In this document: positions 18,372-27,554 of the stretch, one piece after another
Position numbering within the stretch: position 1 is the stretch's first letter
Layout of the letters: each line of letters begins with the position of its first letter
Origin: a virus
Virus record (IMG/VR): IMGVR_UViG_3300027759_000046
Coordinates: 1 to 64,000 of that record
Reading direction: 5' to 3' (one strand)
DNA length: 64,000 nt
Program-made: the position numbers and the translations under genes
Notes under the pieces: generated by a model
The model's database searches: none
What the model saw: the letters and a program-made list of their open reading frames with translations, nothing else
What the model was told of the DNA's origin: nothing

Positions 18372-20612
18372 TTATCTTATTATTTTATCAACTTGGAACG
18401 TAAAGTTTACCGGATCGGTGCAAGTAATTTCAACAATTGGGCGACCAGTTCTTCCATAATTTATTGGAAAATCTGCTTGCGTTAATGTATCAATTATTAC
18501 GCTGTATGCTGATACTTGATTTGATGCATTTAATGCATCGGTTTTTATGGTAATGTTATACGAATTTGTTACAATTTGAGTGTCAATTACAAGTCTAAGA
18601 GTTTGACCCTTTCTCCAATTAAACACAGAATCATCAATTTTAATCTCTTGATCTGATGTAATTGTCCAAGTTGCCGGATTTGAATTACTTGGCGAAATTG
18701 GTTTGTAGTGCTTGTAATAAGTATTTGAAATTCCAAGAGGTAAGGTTATTACGTTTAACACGTTAACCGTAGTATCAGATAAGTTAACTTGATTCATGTT
18801 TGAATAGGCTTGAACATCTGATGCAATTGTCATTTGACCTGGAACGTGTTTGTCGAGCACAATACCGTAACCTTTTCTAAATGGAGCAAGGTTATACTCT
18901 AACTGTAGAGAACTTCTATTATTAAATAGATCATCCATTCTGCTATTTAAACTGTCAATTAGGTCCATGATTGAGCTGGCTTCATCGAATGCAGCAGTTG
19001 ATGCAGAAACGGTTGTTTCTAGAGTTGCGACTCTTGTGGCTAGCGAATCAAGTCCACTTGTATTAACTAGGGCCTGCTTAGCCGAGTCTAGATCAATTCT
19101 TAGATTTTCTAACTCTGCTAATTTATCATTAAATTTGGTCTGTAATCTTCTAAACTCGGTTAGGACATCTAGGAATAGATCAAGACCAAATGTTGTATAA
19201 TCATTTACTGATTTTTCAACGGCAACATCCTCAATCGAAGTATCAAACTTAAGATTGATTTTAAATGCAAATGCATTACCGTTGGTTTTATTAATTGGAT
19301 CAGGTTTTTCCTTTGTGATTGTTGGAATAACAAAATCGATTCCGCTTTGTTCTGCTTTATTTAAGAAATAAACTCCGTATAGGTTTGTTGCAACCGCTGG
19401 CTCAGAAGAACCTGCTACTGGAATTGGATCATATACATCATAGTAAACTAGGATTGCATTAAATTCAAAATCCGCATTACCTACTGAATCATTCAATTGA
19501 GCAAGACTTTTTATGTTGGTATTTTGAGCAGCCACTTGATAGTTAGCAAGATCAAAATCAACAGTTACACCGTCTAGCGTTGAACGTAAATATTCGACTG
19601 CTCGAGTTGGTGAAGGGTTTTTCTTGTAAAGTTTTTGGCTTTTTATTTGAGATGAACCGTTTGATGAGGTTCCGGTAAGCGCTCCATAATATGCAGCTTG
19701 ATCTGTGTGATATGAATTTTGTAATTGATTTGCTCCCCACCAAAAACCAATACCGGTTGGGTTTGAAATTGCATTATACGGTGTAGTGATACTTGTCCAG
19801 TTAATTACAGTATTTGTTACGTCAGAAATCTTCTGAGTTGAATTATCTGAATCTAAATCGTAGATTGCATGTAAATCCATACCGGCAAATGGGTGAGTCT
19901 CATTATAATGACGACCTGCTAAAAATTCAATATCAAGAGGATCTCCAGGAGAATTTGTGATTAACATATCTGGATGGTAGTTAACATCTGCGATTGAATT
20001 AAATAGGACAGTTGGAGTTGTTCCAACGCTAGTCGGCACGTGAATGTAGATTTCGCTATATGAATTATCTTTATTTCTAACTGAGTTAATTACATCAATA
20101 TCGCCTAAGTATTTTACAACTCGATTGTATGAAGTAGTGGACTCATCTCCCCAATCTTCGGCCCAACGCTTTTCTCCTGTAGGTAGAGTTTGAATTACTT
20201 CGGAATTATTGGCATCTCTCCAACGAATTGCGCCAGATTCTTTTAACCATTTCCAAAAAACTCTTTCGCTAACGTTTAATTTCTTTTCACGCTGATAGGC
20301 TTCTTGCGAAATTAATAGGGTCTCCAAGTTAAGAGCATAGTTTTGAAAACTATTTGCCAGGTTTAGATTTTGGTTTGCGCTTAATCCATCTAATACTGGG
20401 CTCTCCCCAACTGCTAGAAACTGAGTTCGGTTATCGGTAGCCATTGTGGTTGGAATCCCAATTTCTGGAATTCTCAATAGCGCAAATTTTGAAAATCTAA
20501 ACTTATTTGTATTGTTATTAAACGTTAAAGTTAGATCTTCAAGCGAACTCTGGAATGTGTAAAACATCCCCTTTTGAGTCTGAATAGGTTTTATTAGTGG
20601 AGCTACTGCCAT
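18372..20612 (-). CDS. Virion structural protein (tail/baseplate), unknown
   Basis: The 746-aa protein starts with ATG (MAVAPLIKPIQTQKG). The N-terminal ~450 residues are mixed, rich in Asn, Tyr and Trp. Residues ~470-550 form a helical, probably coiled-coil stretch (TEFRRLQTKFNDKLAELENL and onward). A beta-rich C-terminal domain ends with VNFTFQVDKIIR. It sits 4 bases before the next gene and 11 bases after the previous one, so it belongs to the same tail operon. A fibre or baseplate arm is plausible; no family was recognised. Confidence 0.65.
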   Translation of the reverse strand: MAVAPLIKPIQTQKGMFYTFQSSLEDLTLTFNNNTNKFRFSKFALLRIPEIGIPTTMATDNRTQFLAVGESPVLDGLSANQNLNLANSFQNYALNLETLLISQEAYQREKKLNVSERVFWKWLKESGAIRWRDANNSEVIQTLPTGEKRWAEDWGDESTTSYNRVVKYLGDIDVINSVRNKDNSYSEIYIHVPTSVGTTPTVLFNSIADVNYHPDMLITNSPGDPLDIEFLAGRHYNETHPFAGMDLHAIYDLDSDNSTQKISDVTNTVINWTSITTPYNAISNPTGIGFWWGANQLQNSYHTDQAAYYGALTGTSSNGSSQIKSQKLYKKNPSPTRAVEYLRSTLDGVTVDFDLANYQVAAQNTNIKSLAQLNDSVGNADFEFNAILVYYDVYDPIPVAGSSEPAVATNLYGVYFLNKAEQSGIDFVIPTITKEKPDPINKTNGNAFAFKINLKFDTSIEDVAVEKSVNDYTTFGLDLFLDVLTEFRRLQTKFNDKLAELENLRIDLDSAKQALVNTSGLDSLATRVATLETTVSASTAAFDEASSIMDLIDSLNSRMDDLFNNRSSLQLEYNLAPFRKGYGIVLDKHVPGQMTIASDVQAYSNMNQVNLSDTTVNVLNVITLPLGISNTYYKHYKPISPSNSNPATWTITSDQEIKIDDSVFNWRKGQTLRLVIDTQIVTNSYNITIKTDALNASNQVSAYSVIIDTLTQADFPINYGRTGRPIVEITCTDPVNFTFQVDKIIR

Positions 20613-20623
20613 TTATGGTTAAA

Positions 20624-21772
20624 TTAGTTTATAACAGTAATGTTGTGACTGTTAGTGATTGTAAAATATGATGAATTGGTCTCGTGTTGAGTTTTTGTTA
20701 AACTTACGCTTGAACCTCTTTTACTAGGAACAGTTCCGCTTTGCACGTTTGTGTTAAACAACTTGATATAGGCTTTGTTGGTAAGAGTTGAACCAGATGT
20801 AGTTGCTGTAACGGTCGCGGTTCCACTACCAGGTAAGGTATTCCAGAGAGCACTATTAATGTATCCAGTTTTTAATTTACCTGCACCAACTGATGCATCT
20901 TGAACGTATCCTGATATAATATTGATTCCTAGCGTAGCTGTTCCGCTTGGGTTTTGAGGAGTTGGCCAGTCCGTAACGGCAACTTCAGTTGTTCCATTAG
21001 ATTGAAAAATCTTATTGATTATAAATGTAAAGGTTTGGCCAACTGCTGGGCGATTATCAGTTGTTGTATAATCTTCATGTAATAGCAACCAGATTGGCTT
21101 ACTAGCTGATTGAGTATAGCCTGAAGGTAAAATAAGGTCTAAATAGATGAATTGTGGGTCAGTCTTAGCTAGTTTCAAGTTAGCATAAGAATATAGTCCG
21201 CCATTGTCAACTAGTTGAACTGTTCTTGAAAATACTGAGCTTTGTTGAATTGCCTGTTTTGCAAAATTAGCTTCTCCGTAAAATCTTGATGGAATTGCTG
21301 TACTGCTATCTGGATCTCCAACGTATAATCCCTTGTCTGCAATACCTGCTCCACCTGAAGTTGGGTATCCGATTGCTGCGCCGCCAGTAGTTGTTCCAAT
21401 AACAACAGTTGGAGTTGCAACTTTTGAACCGGTCGCGGTTGACTGCATCGTCTTAGTAAAAGAGATATTATCTGCTAAGAAAGTTGATACTCCTGCACTC
21501 TGGGTTAAAGAGGCAATCGTTGCAGCAGCTCCGCTTGTTCCATTTTTGAATAGAATTTGACTGCTTACTACTACATTTTCAGTATAAACTTTTCCAATTG
21601 GTGAATCGACACCAATGTACTTGTTTACCAAGTCAATTTGTAGCTCATTAATAACGTCCTCAATTTGAGTTCTCAAAAGAGTAACGTTTGCATTAACGAT
21701 TAATCTCATATCTGAGATAAAGGTTGTCTCCAATAGTGGAGTAGTTGATAGGTTTGTTGGAGTAAATGCCAT
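20624..21772 (-). CDS. Small fibre-like virion protein
   Basis: This 382-aa protein has a helical N-terminal region (to ~residue 50, containing TLLRTQIEDVINELQIDLVN) that could trimerise. A Gly/Ser/Thr-rich beta body follows, with low-complexity segments such as GTATVTATTSGSTL. This resembles the short fibre-type proteins seen elsewhere in tail clusters. A late-type box (21797-21805) is 24 bases upstream, so this gene probably starts the transcript that continues into the next three large genes. No enzymatic motif is seen. Confidence 0.65.
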   Translation of the reverse strand: MAFTPTNLSTTPLLETTFISDMRLIVNANVTLLRTQIEDVINELQIDLVNKYIGVDSPIGKVYTENVVVSSQILFKNGTSGAAATIASLTQSAGVSTFLADNISFTKTMQSTATGSKVATPTVVIGTTTGGAAIGYPTSGGAGIADKGLYVGDPDSSTAIPSRFYGEANFAKQAIQQSSVFSRTVQLVDNGGLYSYANLKLAKTDPQFIYLDLILPSGYTQSASKPIWLLLHEDYTTTDNRPAVGQTFTFIINKIFQSNGTTEVAVTDWPTPQNPSGTATLGINIISGYVQDASVGAGKLKTGYINSALWNTLPGSGTATVTATTSGSTLTNKAYIKLFNTNVQSGTVPSKRGSSVSLTKTQHETNSSYFTITNSHNITVIN

Positions 21773-21796
21773 TTTACTAGTTTCTTTTTTTCTTTT

Positions 21797-21805
21797 TTAT
21801 TTATC
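21797..21805 (-). promoter_or_regulatory. Late promoter-like box GATAAATAA
   Basis: The minus strand reads GATAAATAAAA, 24 bases upstream of the ATG at 21772, in the short gap after the 1,194-aa baseplate gene. Confidence 0.6.
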
Positions 21806-21813
21806 AAAACCCC

Positions 21814-24800
21814 TTAACGGTGGGTCATCCGGTGTTTTCGGTCGTTTAATTGTTTCTCAATATTTCTAAAGTAGTCATCTGCTGATAACACATTACATAT
21901 TGAAGTTGTATATGCCGTTTCAGATACGTTATTTCGAGTATCTGTTGATTTTGCAGTTAGTCGATACTGGCCAGGTTCAGGAAATCTCCAAATAAAATAA
22001 GATGGAGATTTAACGGTAATGATCTCAGTATCAGTCTGATCATATAGAGTCCATTCGGTCTCAGTATTGGAAACAAGGTTTGAGATGTTTACAATGACCG
22101 GATGGAATACTGGAACAGTTAGAGTATCGCTAGTAGATTTTATATTAACTAAGTTAAATGAGTTTTCGTCGTAGTAAGACGGTAGAAAGCCAGTCTGTTC
22201 CCCAGTAGCATCGTCGAATTTAACATAACCTGCATCAATCCAGAATTGAATATTTGAAGCTGGCGCGGGTTTTCCCTGATCAATGTCTTTAACGATATTA
22301 TCAAATTCACAAGCTAGGAAGAGTAGATCTTCATCAACCTGGCGATTGACCTGAGAAAGGGTTTGTTGGATACTAGTAAAAGTATCGTCATCAAAAATAT
22401 TTCTAGGGTTATTAAATGTGTAAACTGGAAGGACTTGCCTAACTGTAAAGCTAGATAAATCTATACCGACTGTGGTTGACGCAATCATTTTAAAACTGTT
22501 AACTGTAACTTCGGTAACTAGTCCTTCTGCGTAATTAGCCGAACCATTAAACAGCTGAACTTGATCTCCGATTGATAAAATTAAATGAATATTTGGATCA
22601 GGACCGCCTGAGTATACAATTTCGTAAGTTTCGCCTAAGTTAATTACTGAGTTTGAAGCACCTGAGTTACTATCATCAATTTGATATGCTGATCCAATTG
22701 AGTCTATTCCAGTAACTAATTTTACTAATCTGATAATTGCATTATTTGTTTTTTGGAAAAACTTTGAGGTTGCTTTAATTGTTGAACCGACTATTTGATA
22801 TCTAAAATTATCCCAACCTGGATAAGAGGTAGTTGATAAGAAAGTTACAAGATCTGTGATTCTAATGCTTGAGCCTAATTCTGCGACAAGATCGATTTCA
22901 TGGAATCCACTGTATTGTATGCTTAGCACATTTAGGAATGGATCATTTGTTAAATCTGTTAAATCGGTTAGAGTGTAACCATTTAAGGTATCGCCAATGT
23001 AGCCAAAATCACTAAAGTCTAGATGATATAAGTCTTTAAATTTAGCAGTATCATAATCTTGAATTGTTGCCTGGCCATTTTTTGTACCTGTACCCCAATG
23101 TAGTTTGTCTGGGTGATTTGAATTAGCAAATGCCTCAAAGCCGTTTGCGACTGGGTTAAAGATTTGAATTTGGTCTTGATGACCTCCAATACTGTAATAA
23201 TTTGAATATGTGTACCAGTCTAGATAGTGACTGTTAATATCTGTAATTGCTCCATTTGGTCCATTTGGATTTATGACATTCGCAAATGGATCATATAGTG
23301 GACTGTTTGAAAGATCTCCAATTGTAACATTATGCAGGTTTCGGAAATTGTAACGGAATTTATCTTGCATCTTCATGAACGCTTGCAGAACTGGTGTATC
23401 CTTTTGAACTGTGATTCTTTGATAATCAACTGAAGTTCCGCCTTGCATGTCAAATGCCTTTATCTGAATTAAGTATTCTCCAGTGTGAGGTAGCATGTGA
23501 GGAATTTGTGCAAGCTCCGTGATTTTACCTCGGCGTTGGAAGAAATAACTTTGTGGACCTGTGATAGTCCATTCTAATTCATAACTATTTCTGTACTTAA
23601 TATTTGAGATTGTAAAATGTGAATCTATAATATGCAGTGTCCATGAAGTATTTGAAGTTAGGTAACCATTATAGTTTGTGATAGATATCGCTAAGGTATT
23701 GATTGGATATCCGATTGGATTTATCTCAGTTACGGTACCTTCCATCCATTGAGAATGGTCAGTTGTAACGTAAATTTTTAACTCCATGCCAACTGTAAAA
23801 GGTTGGACTGTTACGCACGTAAAATACTTGGTTCCAGTACCGATACTATTATTTGAAGAAGATGTTGTTGGAGAAATTGTAATAAAATCTCTAAATGTAA
23901 TGCTGTCTAGTTCTTGTAAAGTTAAGTCTGGAATATTTGCCTCTAATACGACTGGGCAGCCAATACTATCTAGCACATCATCACCTGAGTTTAACGGAGA
24001 AGACTCTCCGATATGTTTAAATTCATAATCTTTTAGTGCAGCATAATAGTCGCTGACCGCATTGATTAGGTATTGTGTTTGATTGAGCGGATACGCTTGC
24101 GAATCTTGATATGGGTTAACTTGGCCGTAATTAAAGGTTAGCGCTGGAAATGCGGTGATTCCATTTAATTTTGGATATAGGGTTTTTAGGTCCCTAATCT
24201 TTAACTCGGTTGAGGTTACGTCTGGGTAGATCAACTTTATTTTGTAGGTATCATTGATTTGTAAAGCCTCAATTTGAGTTAGGTCTAACCAGTTTCTAAG
24301 GTTAAATTTCTCAAAATAGATGAATTCTCCAATAATGTCTTTGATGATTACATTAATGGGGATAATTTCATTCTTTAGTTTTCTGGCAAGCCCATGTAAT
24401 TTAAAGAAGATCTCGTCTACTGTAAAATCAGTAGTTGAGACTACTTCAGGTAATCCATCATCGTCGTAAGTATCGCCAGCTATTGTGAACTCGTATGCAA
24501 GTGCAAGAAATTCAGTTTTTCTAAATTTGCCGCCTTTTTTAATTTGGCCGTTTTCGTCAACTAAGTTTATCTTGCTAGAGTCTCCGATCTGCATTAGGTC
24601 AGTGACATCAACCATTGCAAACTTTTTAAAATAAGTTGAATTTGGGTCAGCATCTCGCCAGTATTCTTTCACTCGAAGAATATCACGATAGCCCATTAAG
24701 TCAATTAGGTTAAGTAGACCTTTATAAGTACCGACGTACGGATAAACTTGATCAACGTTAACAAGTAATTGTTTTCTGGCTTGATTAATTTGGGCCCAAT

Positions 24801-25398
24801 CCGGTAAACCTTCTTTTAGATCGTAGTCTTTAAGTAATAGAGCATCTTCTCTATTAAACTTAACTCCAAAATTACTTAGCCAAACTCTAAAGCGTTCGTC
24901 TTCATCTTCGCCTTCTCCGTAAAAATTCATCTCTAAGACTAGAGTTGACTCAGTTAAGGTTGTGTAATGGATTTGAAGAGTGCGAGCATAGCTCTTTTCT
25001 TCAATTGGAGAAAATCCAATATTTAGTTGAAGCGGATATGTTAAGTCTAGTTGAGTTTGTGATTGACTAAAATCGCTGTGATTAATGGTTAGAGACTCTT
25101 CTCGATTTAAAAAAACGTTTGAGTCAGCGTGTAGACCTTCTCGAGTTACTGTGAAAATGAAAAAATTATCCTTGGCCTCAGCTGTTTTCCAGGTAACCTC
25201 AAATTTAGAGCCTGCATCCATCTTTGGAAATGAATAGACGCCGTTTGTATTTTCTAAGATAAAGAGGTTTGAGCAGTCATATAGGGCAACTGATATTGGT
25301 AAAAAATAGTCTGCCCCCTCCCAAAATCCATCAGTTGATTGACTTAGGTTATAGGATTCTCCGTTCTTATCGAAAAATACGAGGTTATTAATATTCAT
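21814..25398 (-). CDS. Probable baseplate wedge-type protein
   Basis: The 1,194-aa protein starts at ATG 25398 with a strong ribosome-binding site (AAAGGTGG at 25408-25415, 9 bases upstream) and a late-type box upstream of that. Around residues 205-245 it has YPYVGTYKGLLNLIDLMGY followed by a charged stretch. This resembles the GT-x-G-L-x-x-L-x-x-L-x-GY region of P2 gpI-type and related contractile-tail baseplate proteins. The middle and C-terminal parts contain Ig/PKD-like beta domains (for example GEYLIQIKAFD and PGQYRLTAKSTD), which are often found on phage surfaces. The C-terminus is a basic helix (RNIEKQLNDRKHRMTHR). It is probably a baseplate component; the exact T4 equivalent is not clear. 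Confidence 0.65.
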   Translation of the reverse strand: MNINNLVFFDKNGESYNLSQSTDGFWEGADYFLPISVALYDCSNLFILENTNGVYSFPKMDAGSKFEVTWKTAEAKDNFFIFTVTREGLHADSNVFLNREESLTINHSDFSQSQTQLDLTYPLQLNIGFSPIEEKSYARTLQIHYTTLTESTLVLEMNFYGEGEDEDERFRVWLSNFGVKFNREDALLLKDYDLKEGLPDWAQINQARKQLLVNVDQVYPYVGTYKGLLNLIDLMGYRDILRVKEYWRDADPNSTYFKKFAMVDVTDLMQIGDSSKINLVDENGQIKKGGKFRKTEFLALAYEFTIAGDTYDDDGLPEVVSTTDFTVDEIFFKLHGLARKLKNEIIPINVIIKDIIGEFIYFEKFNLRNWLDLTQIEALQINDTYKIKLIYPDVTSTELKIRDLKTLYPKLNGITAFPALTFNYGQVNPYQDSQAYPLNQTQYLINAVSDYYAALKDYEFKHIGESSPLNSGDDVLDSIGCPVVLEANIPDLTLQELDSITFRDFITISPTTSSSNNSIGTGTKYFTCVTVQPFTVGMELKIYVTTDHSQWMEGTVTEINPIGYPINTLAISITNYNGYLTSNTSWTLHIIDSHFTISNIKYRNSYELEWTITGPQSYFFQRRGKITELAQIPHMLPHTGEYLIQIKAFDMQGGTSVDYQRITVQKDTPVLQAFMKMQDKFRYNFRNLHNVTIGDLSNSPLYDPFANVINPNGPNGAITDINSHYLDWYTYSNYYSIGGHQDQIQIFNPVANGFEAFANSNHPDKLHWGTGTKNGQATIQDYDTAKFKDLYHLDFSDFGYIGDTLNGYTLTDLTDLTNDPFLNVLSIQYSGFHEIDLVAELGSSIRITDLVTFLSTTSYPGWDNFRYQIVGSTIKATSKFFQKTNNAIIRLVKLVTGIDSIGSAYQIDDSNSGASNSVINLGETYEIVYSGGPDPNIHLILSIGDQVQLFNGSANYAEGLVTEVTVNSFKMIASTTVGIDLSSFTVRQVLPVYTFNNPRNIFDDDTFTSIQQTLSQVNRQVDEDLLFLACEFDNIVKDIDQGKPAPASNIQFWIDAGYVKFDDATGEQTGFLPSYYDENSFNLVNIKSTSDTLTVPVFHPVIVNISNLVSNTETEWTLYDQTDTEIITVKSPSYFIWRFPEPGQYRLTAKSTDTRNNVSETAYTTSICNVLSADDYFRNIEKQLNDRKHRMTHR

Positions 25399-25418
25399 GC
25401 AAGCTAGCCACCTTTCAA

Positions 25419-25427
25419 TTATTTATT
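25419..25427 (-). promoter_or_regulatory. Late promoter-like box AATAAATAA
   Basis: The minus strand reads TTAATAAATAATTG, 20 bases upstream of the ATG at 25398. It separates the tail operon from the sigma factor gene just upstream on the same strand. Confidence 0.65.
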
Positions 25428-25443
25428 AAGGGTAGGACTGGAG

Positions 25444-25887
25444 TTAAATAGTGTAGATCTCGCTCTCACCTGTAAAGCTCAACGAAACAAATTCAACTTT
25501 TTCACCCTTACCGATATGTTTGTAAATTTTCTTGTATTCTTTAGCGTATCCATTCTTTGCAATTTGTGTGAAATATGCAAAAGCGTTGTTGGATTTCTCT
25601 TCGTTAAAATTTCTCCAATATCTCAGTAGATCAAGTAGCGCCGACTGAATACAATCTTCTTTGTCTAGCGGATTTGAGAAAGTTAGTTTTAGGATAGCTC
25701 GATTTGCTAGTAGTATAAAGTACTCTACTGCTCTCGGTGAAAGCTCACCAGCTGTGTGTTGGTAGCCAGTTTCTTCGTTTAAGTGCCCGTGTTTACATCG
25801 AATGATCTCATTTGTGAAATCTCGATTATTTATGTAGTACTTGCTCTGTTTTGCTTTACTTAGTGGTTTAACTACTTCAGTTGACAT
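25444..25887 (-). CDS. 55: gp55-like sigma factor for late transcription
   Basis: This 147-aa protein resembles T4 gp55, the sigma-family subunit that directs RNA polymerase to late promoters. The N-terminal KYYINNRDFTNEIIR matches the T4 pattern YNYVNNKELLQAI. Residues ~73-120 (DCIQSALLDLLRYWRNFNEE, then FAYFTQIAKNGYAKEYKK) correspond to the sigma region 2-like core with its D-G/E-A and N-A-Y-F/I-TQ motifs. It is shorter than T4 gp55 (185 aa) and lacks the C-terminal SLDFLY-type tail that T4 gp55 uses to bind the sliding clamp. It lies just upstream of a late-type box, and the boxes across the window fit its expected recognition sequence. It is one base from the resolvase gene, so the two are co-transcribed. 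Confidence 0.8.
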   Translation of the reverse strand: MSTEVVKPLSKAKQSKYYINNRDFTNEIIRCKHGHLNEETGYQHTAGELSPRAVEYFILLANRAILKLTFSNPLDKEDCIQSALLDLLRYWRNFNEEKSNNAFAYFTQIAKNGYAKEYKKIYKHIGKGEKVEFVSLSFTGESEIYTI

Positions 25888-25888
25888 G

Positions 25889-26557
25889 TTAATTTGGTTC
25901 TTTTAGGGACTCGTGTATTTTTAAAACAGCTAAGTAGGAGTCAATCATGTCCATAAATGGTGATTTGACCTCTTGTTTTTTAAGTATTAGATCTTCATAC
26001 TTATTTATTGCATTGTGTAGATCGCTGTTGATTGCGAGTCTTGGGTTTTCTTTAAAAGTTTGGTATACGTCATACTTACCGGCATTACCTTTAGCGCCAA
26101 TTGCATTCTTTAGCTCTCCTGGTGAAAAAATGAATAGCTTTTCGCTATGGCCATTTAGTAATCTGTCTAATAAGGCTTTTCTCATCATACCGGTTGACTG
26201 TGCAATATCTAATAGGGCATTACCTTGGGCGCCGTACGCAATTCCTTCAATAGAAACTATGACACGGTCATCATTTTTCACATGCGCTAATATCTGAGTG
26301 ACGAATGTATCGACTAGAGTTGAATAGTTAGAAAGCTTTGACCTTTCAATTGCTGAATAGGTATCTTGGCCTTTCTCTCTAGCTGGTAAATGAACAAATT
26401 TTAGATTTTTGAACTCAAGTTCAGTATCATCTAGGAACTTTTTATGGATTTTAGTGGTATTAGTATTAACACAGGCCACCCAGTTGAAACTTTTAAAGTC
26501 TCTACTGATGCATGCTGCAGGATACTGTATCGAAAAATCTATTCCAATGATGATCAA
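25889..26557 (-). CDS. RuvC-like Holliday junction resolvase / RNase H-fold nuclease
   Basis: The 222-aa protein has the acidic pattern of RuvC-type nucleases. These are Asp7 in IIGIDFSIQ, Glu104 in VSIEGIAYGAQG, and a C-terminal DMIDSYLAVL helix with two Asp. The segment SPGELKNAIGAKGNAGK is typical of RuvC relatives (the substrate-binding loop before the last acidic pair). It probably resolves branched DNA before packaging, the job done in T4 by endonuclease VII, which is an unrelated fold. The start is a TTG at 26557; an in-frame stop lies two codons upstream and no ATG is available. It is the first gene of the minus-strand unit leaving the divergent region and lies one base from the sigma factor gene. 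Confidence 0.75.
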   Translation of the reverse strand: MIIIGIDFSIQYPAACISRDFKSFNWVACVNTNTTKIHKKFLDDTELEFKNLKFVHLPAREKGQDTYSAIERSKLSNYSTLVDTFVTQILAHVKNDDRVIVSIEGIAYGAQGNALLDIAQSTGMMRKALLDRLLNGHSEKLFIFSPGELKNAIGAKGNAGKYDVYQTFKENPRLAINSDLHNAINKYEDLILKKQEVKSPFMDMIDSYLAVLKIHESLKEPN

Positions 26558-26640
26558 GGTTCATAAATGTCATTTTGTCTATTCTACTCATAAAAAAAAT
26601 TTAGTTTTTATTCAAAACCTTTTGAATGCATACTGTAAAA

Positions 26641-26763
26641 AAAGGGTGTTGGGAGGGTATAGTCTCTTAGGTTCTTAGTTACTTAGTCTACTTATTTTAT
26701 TAATAATAAAGATTAGAGATTCTAAGTATCTAGGCTCTTAGCAGCCAAATCTCAACACTCTTT
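26641..26763 (+). ncRNA. Possible structured RNA or 5' leader in the divergent region
   Basis: Positions 26641-26654 can pair with 26750-26763 over 14 consecutive base pairs, two of them G-U, closing a ~95-base interior. Inside, TACTTAG pairs with CTAAGTA and a TTTATT/AATAAA hairpin is possible. CTTAG occurs repeatedly (CTCTTAG, GTTCTTAG, TTACTTAG, CTCTTAG). The wobble pairs would be A-C mismatches on the minus strand, so an RNA read on the plus strand is favoured. It lies directly before the exonuclease gene. It could be a small RNA, a structured leader or part of a replication origin; no known family is recognised. Confidence 0.35.
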
Positions 26764-26774
26764 AGTACATTGTG
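26761..26774 (+). promoter_or_regulatory. Possible early-type promoter element TTTAGTACATTGTG
   Basis: It shares the start TTTAGTAY with elements before several other plus-strand replication genes (40235, 48013, 47670, 57766). It ends 22 bases before the ATG at 26797. It overlaps the closing arm of the possible RNA structure by three bases. Confidence 0.3.
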
Positions 26775-26796
26775 ATTAACTTCTAAATATAAATTC

Positions 26797-27540
26797 ATGT
26801 TCGATCAACACCAAACTGAGAAATTCCTATTTTTTGACATTGAAACTGCGGGCATTGAGGCCGATTTTTCAAACCTGTCGCCCAGACTACAAGAGCAATG
26901 GCAGCATCGCGCTGAGTTCTTAAGAAATCAACTTGCACAAAAGTATCCGGACAATGCAGGTAAAGAAACTGCTGAGCTTTTTGCTGAAAAGGCAGCATTG
27001 CAGGCTGAATTCGGTAGAATTGTTTGTATTTCATTTGGAAAAATTAAGTTTAATGAAGATCTTGAGCCAGTTGCTCAATTAGTTTCATATACTGGAACAG
27101 AAGAAGAGATCTTAACCAATTCTTTTAAATTAATAAGCGGCTTAACTAAACAAGGTGTCAAGCTAGTCGGTCACAATATTAAAAGATTCGATATTCCGTT
27201 CTTATGTAAAAGAGCTTTCATCAATCATATAGAAGTCCCAACAGCCCTTCAAGTCTGGGATCGTAAACCTTGGGAAATTCCAGTAGTCGATACTTCAGAA
27301 CTTTGGAGTTTTGGCGCATGGCAAGAAGGATTCACCTCACTTGATCTGCTTTCTGCCGTTTTAGGATTGCCTTCACCAAAAGATGAGATGAAAGGCTCAG
27401 AGGTTCATAGCGAATTTTATTCTGGCAACATCTTAGAGATTCAAAAATACTGTCAAAAAGACGTAGTTTCCTTAATAAAGATAATTCTTTCTCTTTCAAA
27501 CCTAAACCAATTGGAAGATTCGAATATAATAATCAAGTAA
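26797..27540 (+). CDS. Stand-alone DNA polymerase B-type 3'-5' exonuclease
   Basis: The 247-aa protein is a DEDDy exonuclease of the 'predicted 3'-5' exonuclease related to PolB' kind. It has Exo I FFDIETAG (Asp14, Glu16), Exo II GHNIKRFDIPFL (Asp132) and Exo III YCQKDVVSL (Tyr218, Asp222). The polymerase domain is absent and the length fits the stand-alone family. It begins the long plus-strand block, 14 bases before groEL. It may repair or trim DNA ends or proofread. It is of interest because the family-B polymerase in this window is incomplete at its C-terminus but keeps its own exonuclease motifs. Confidence 0.8.
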   Translation: MFDQHQTEKFLFFDIETAGIEADFSNLSPRLQEQWQHRAEFLRNQLAQKYPDNAGKETAELFAEKAALQAEFGRIVCISFGKIKFNEDLEPVAQLVSYTGTEEEILTNSFKLISGLTKQGVKLVGHNIKRFDIPFLCKRAFINHIEVPTALQVWDRKPWEIPVVDTSELWSFGAWQEGFTSLDLLSAVLGLPSPKDEMKGSEVHSEFYSGNILEIQKYCQKDVVSLIKIILSLSNLNQLEDSNIIIK

Positions 27541-27554
27541 AATAACACAATTAG

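Noticed and set aside
26409-26678. Plus-strand ORF across the divergent region
   Set aside because: It lies mainly antisense to the RuvC-like gene and has no coding-like composition or start signal.
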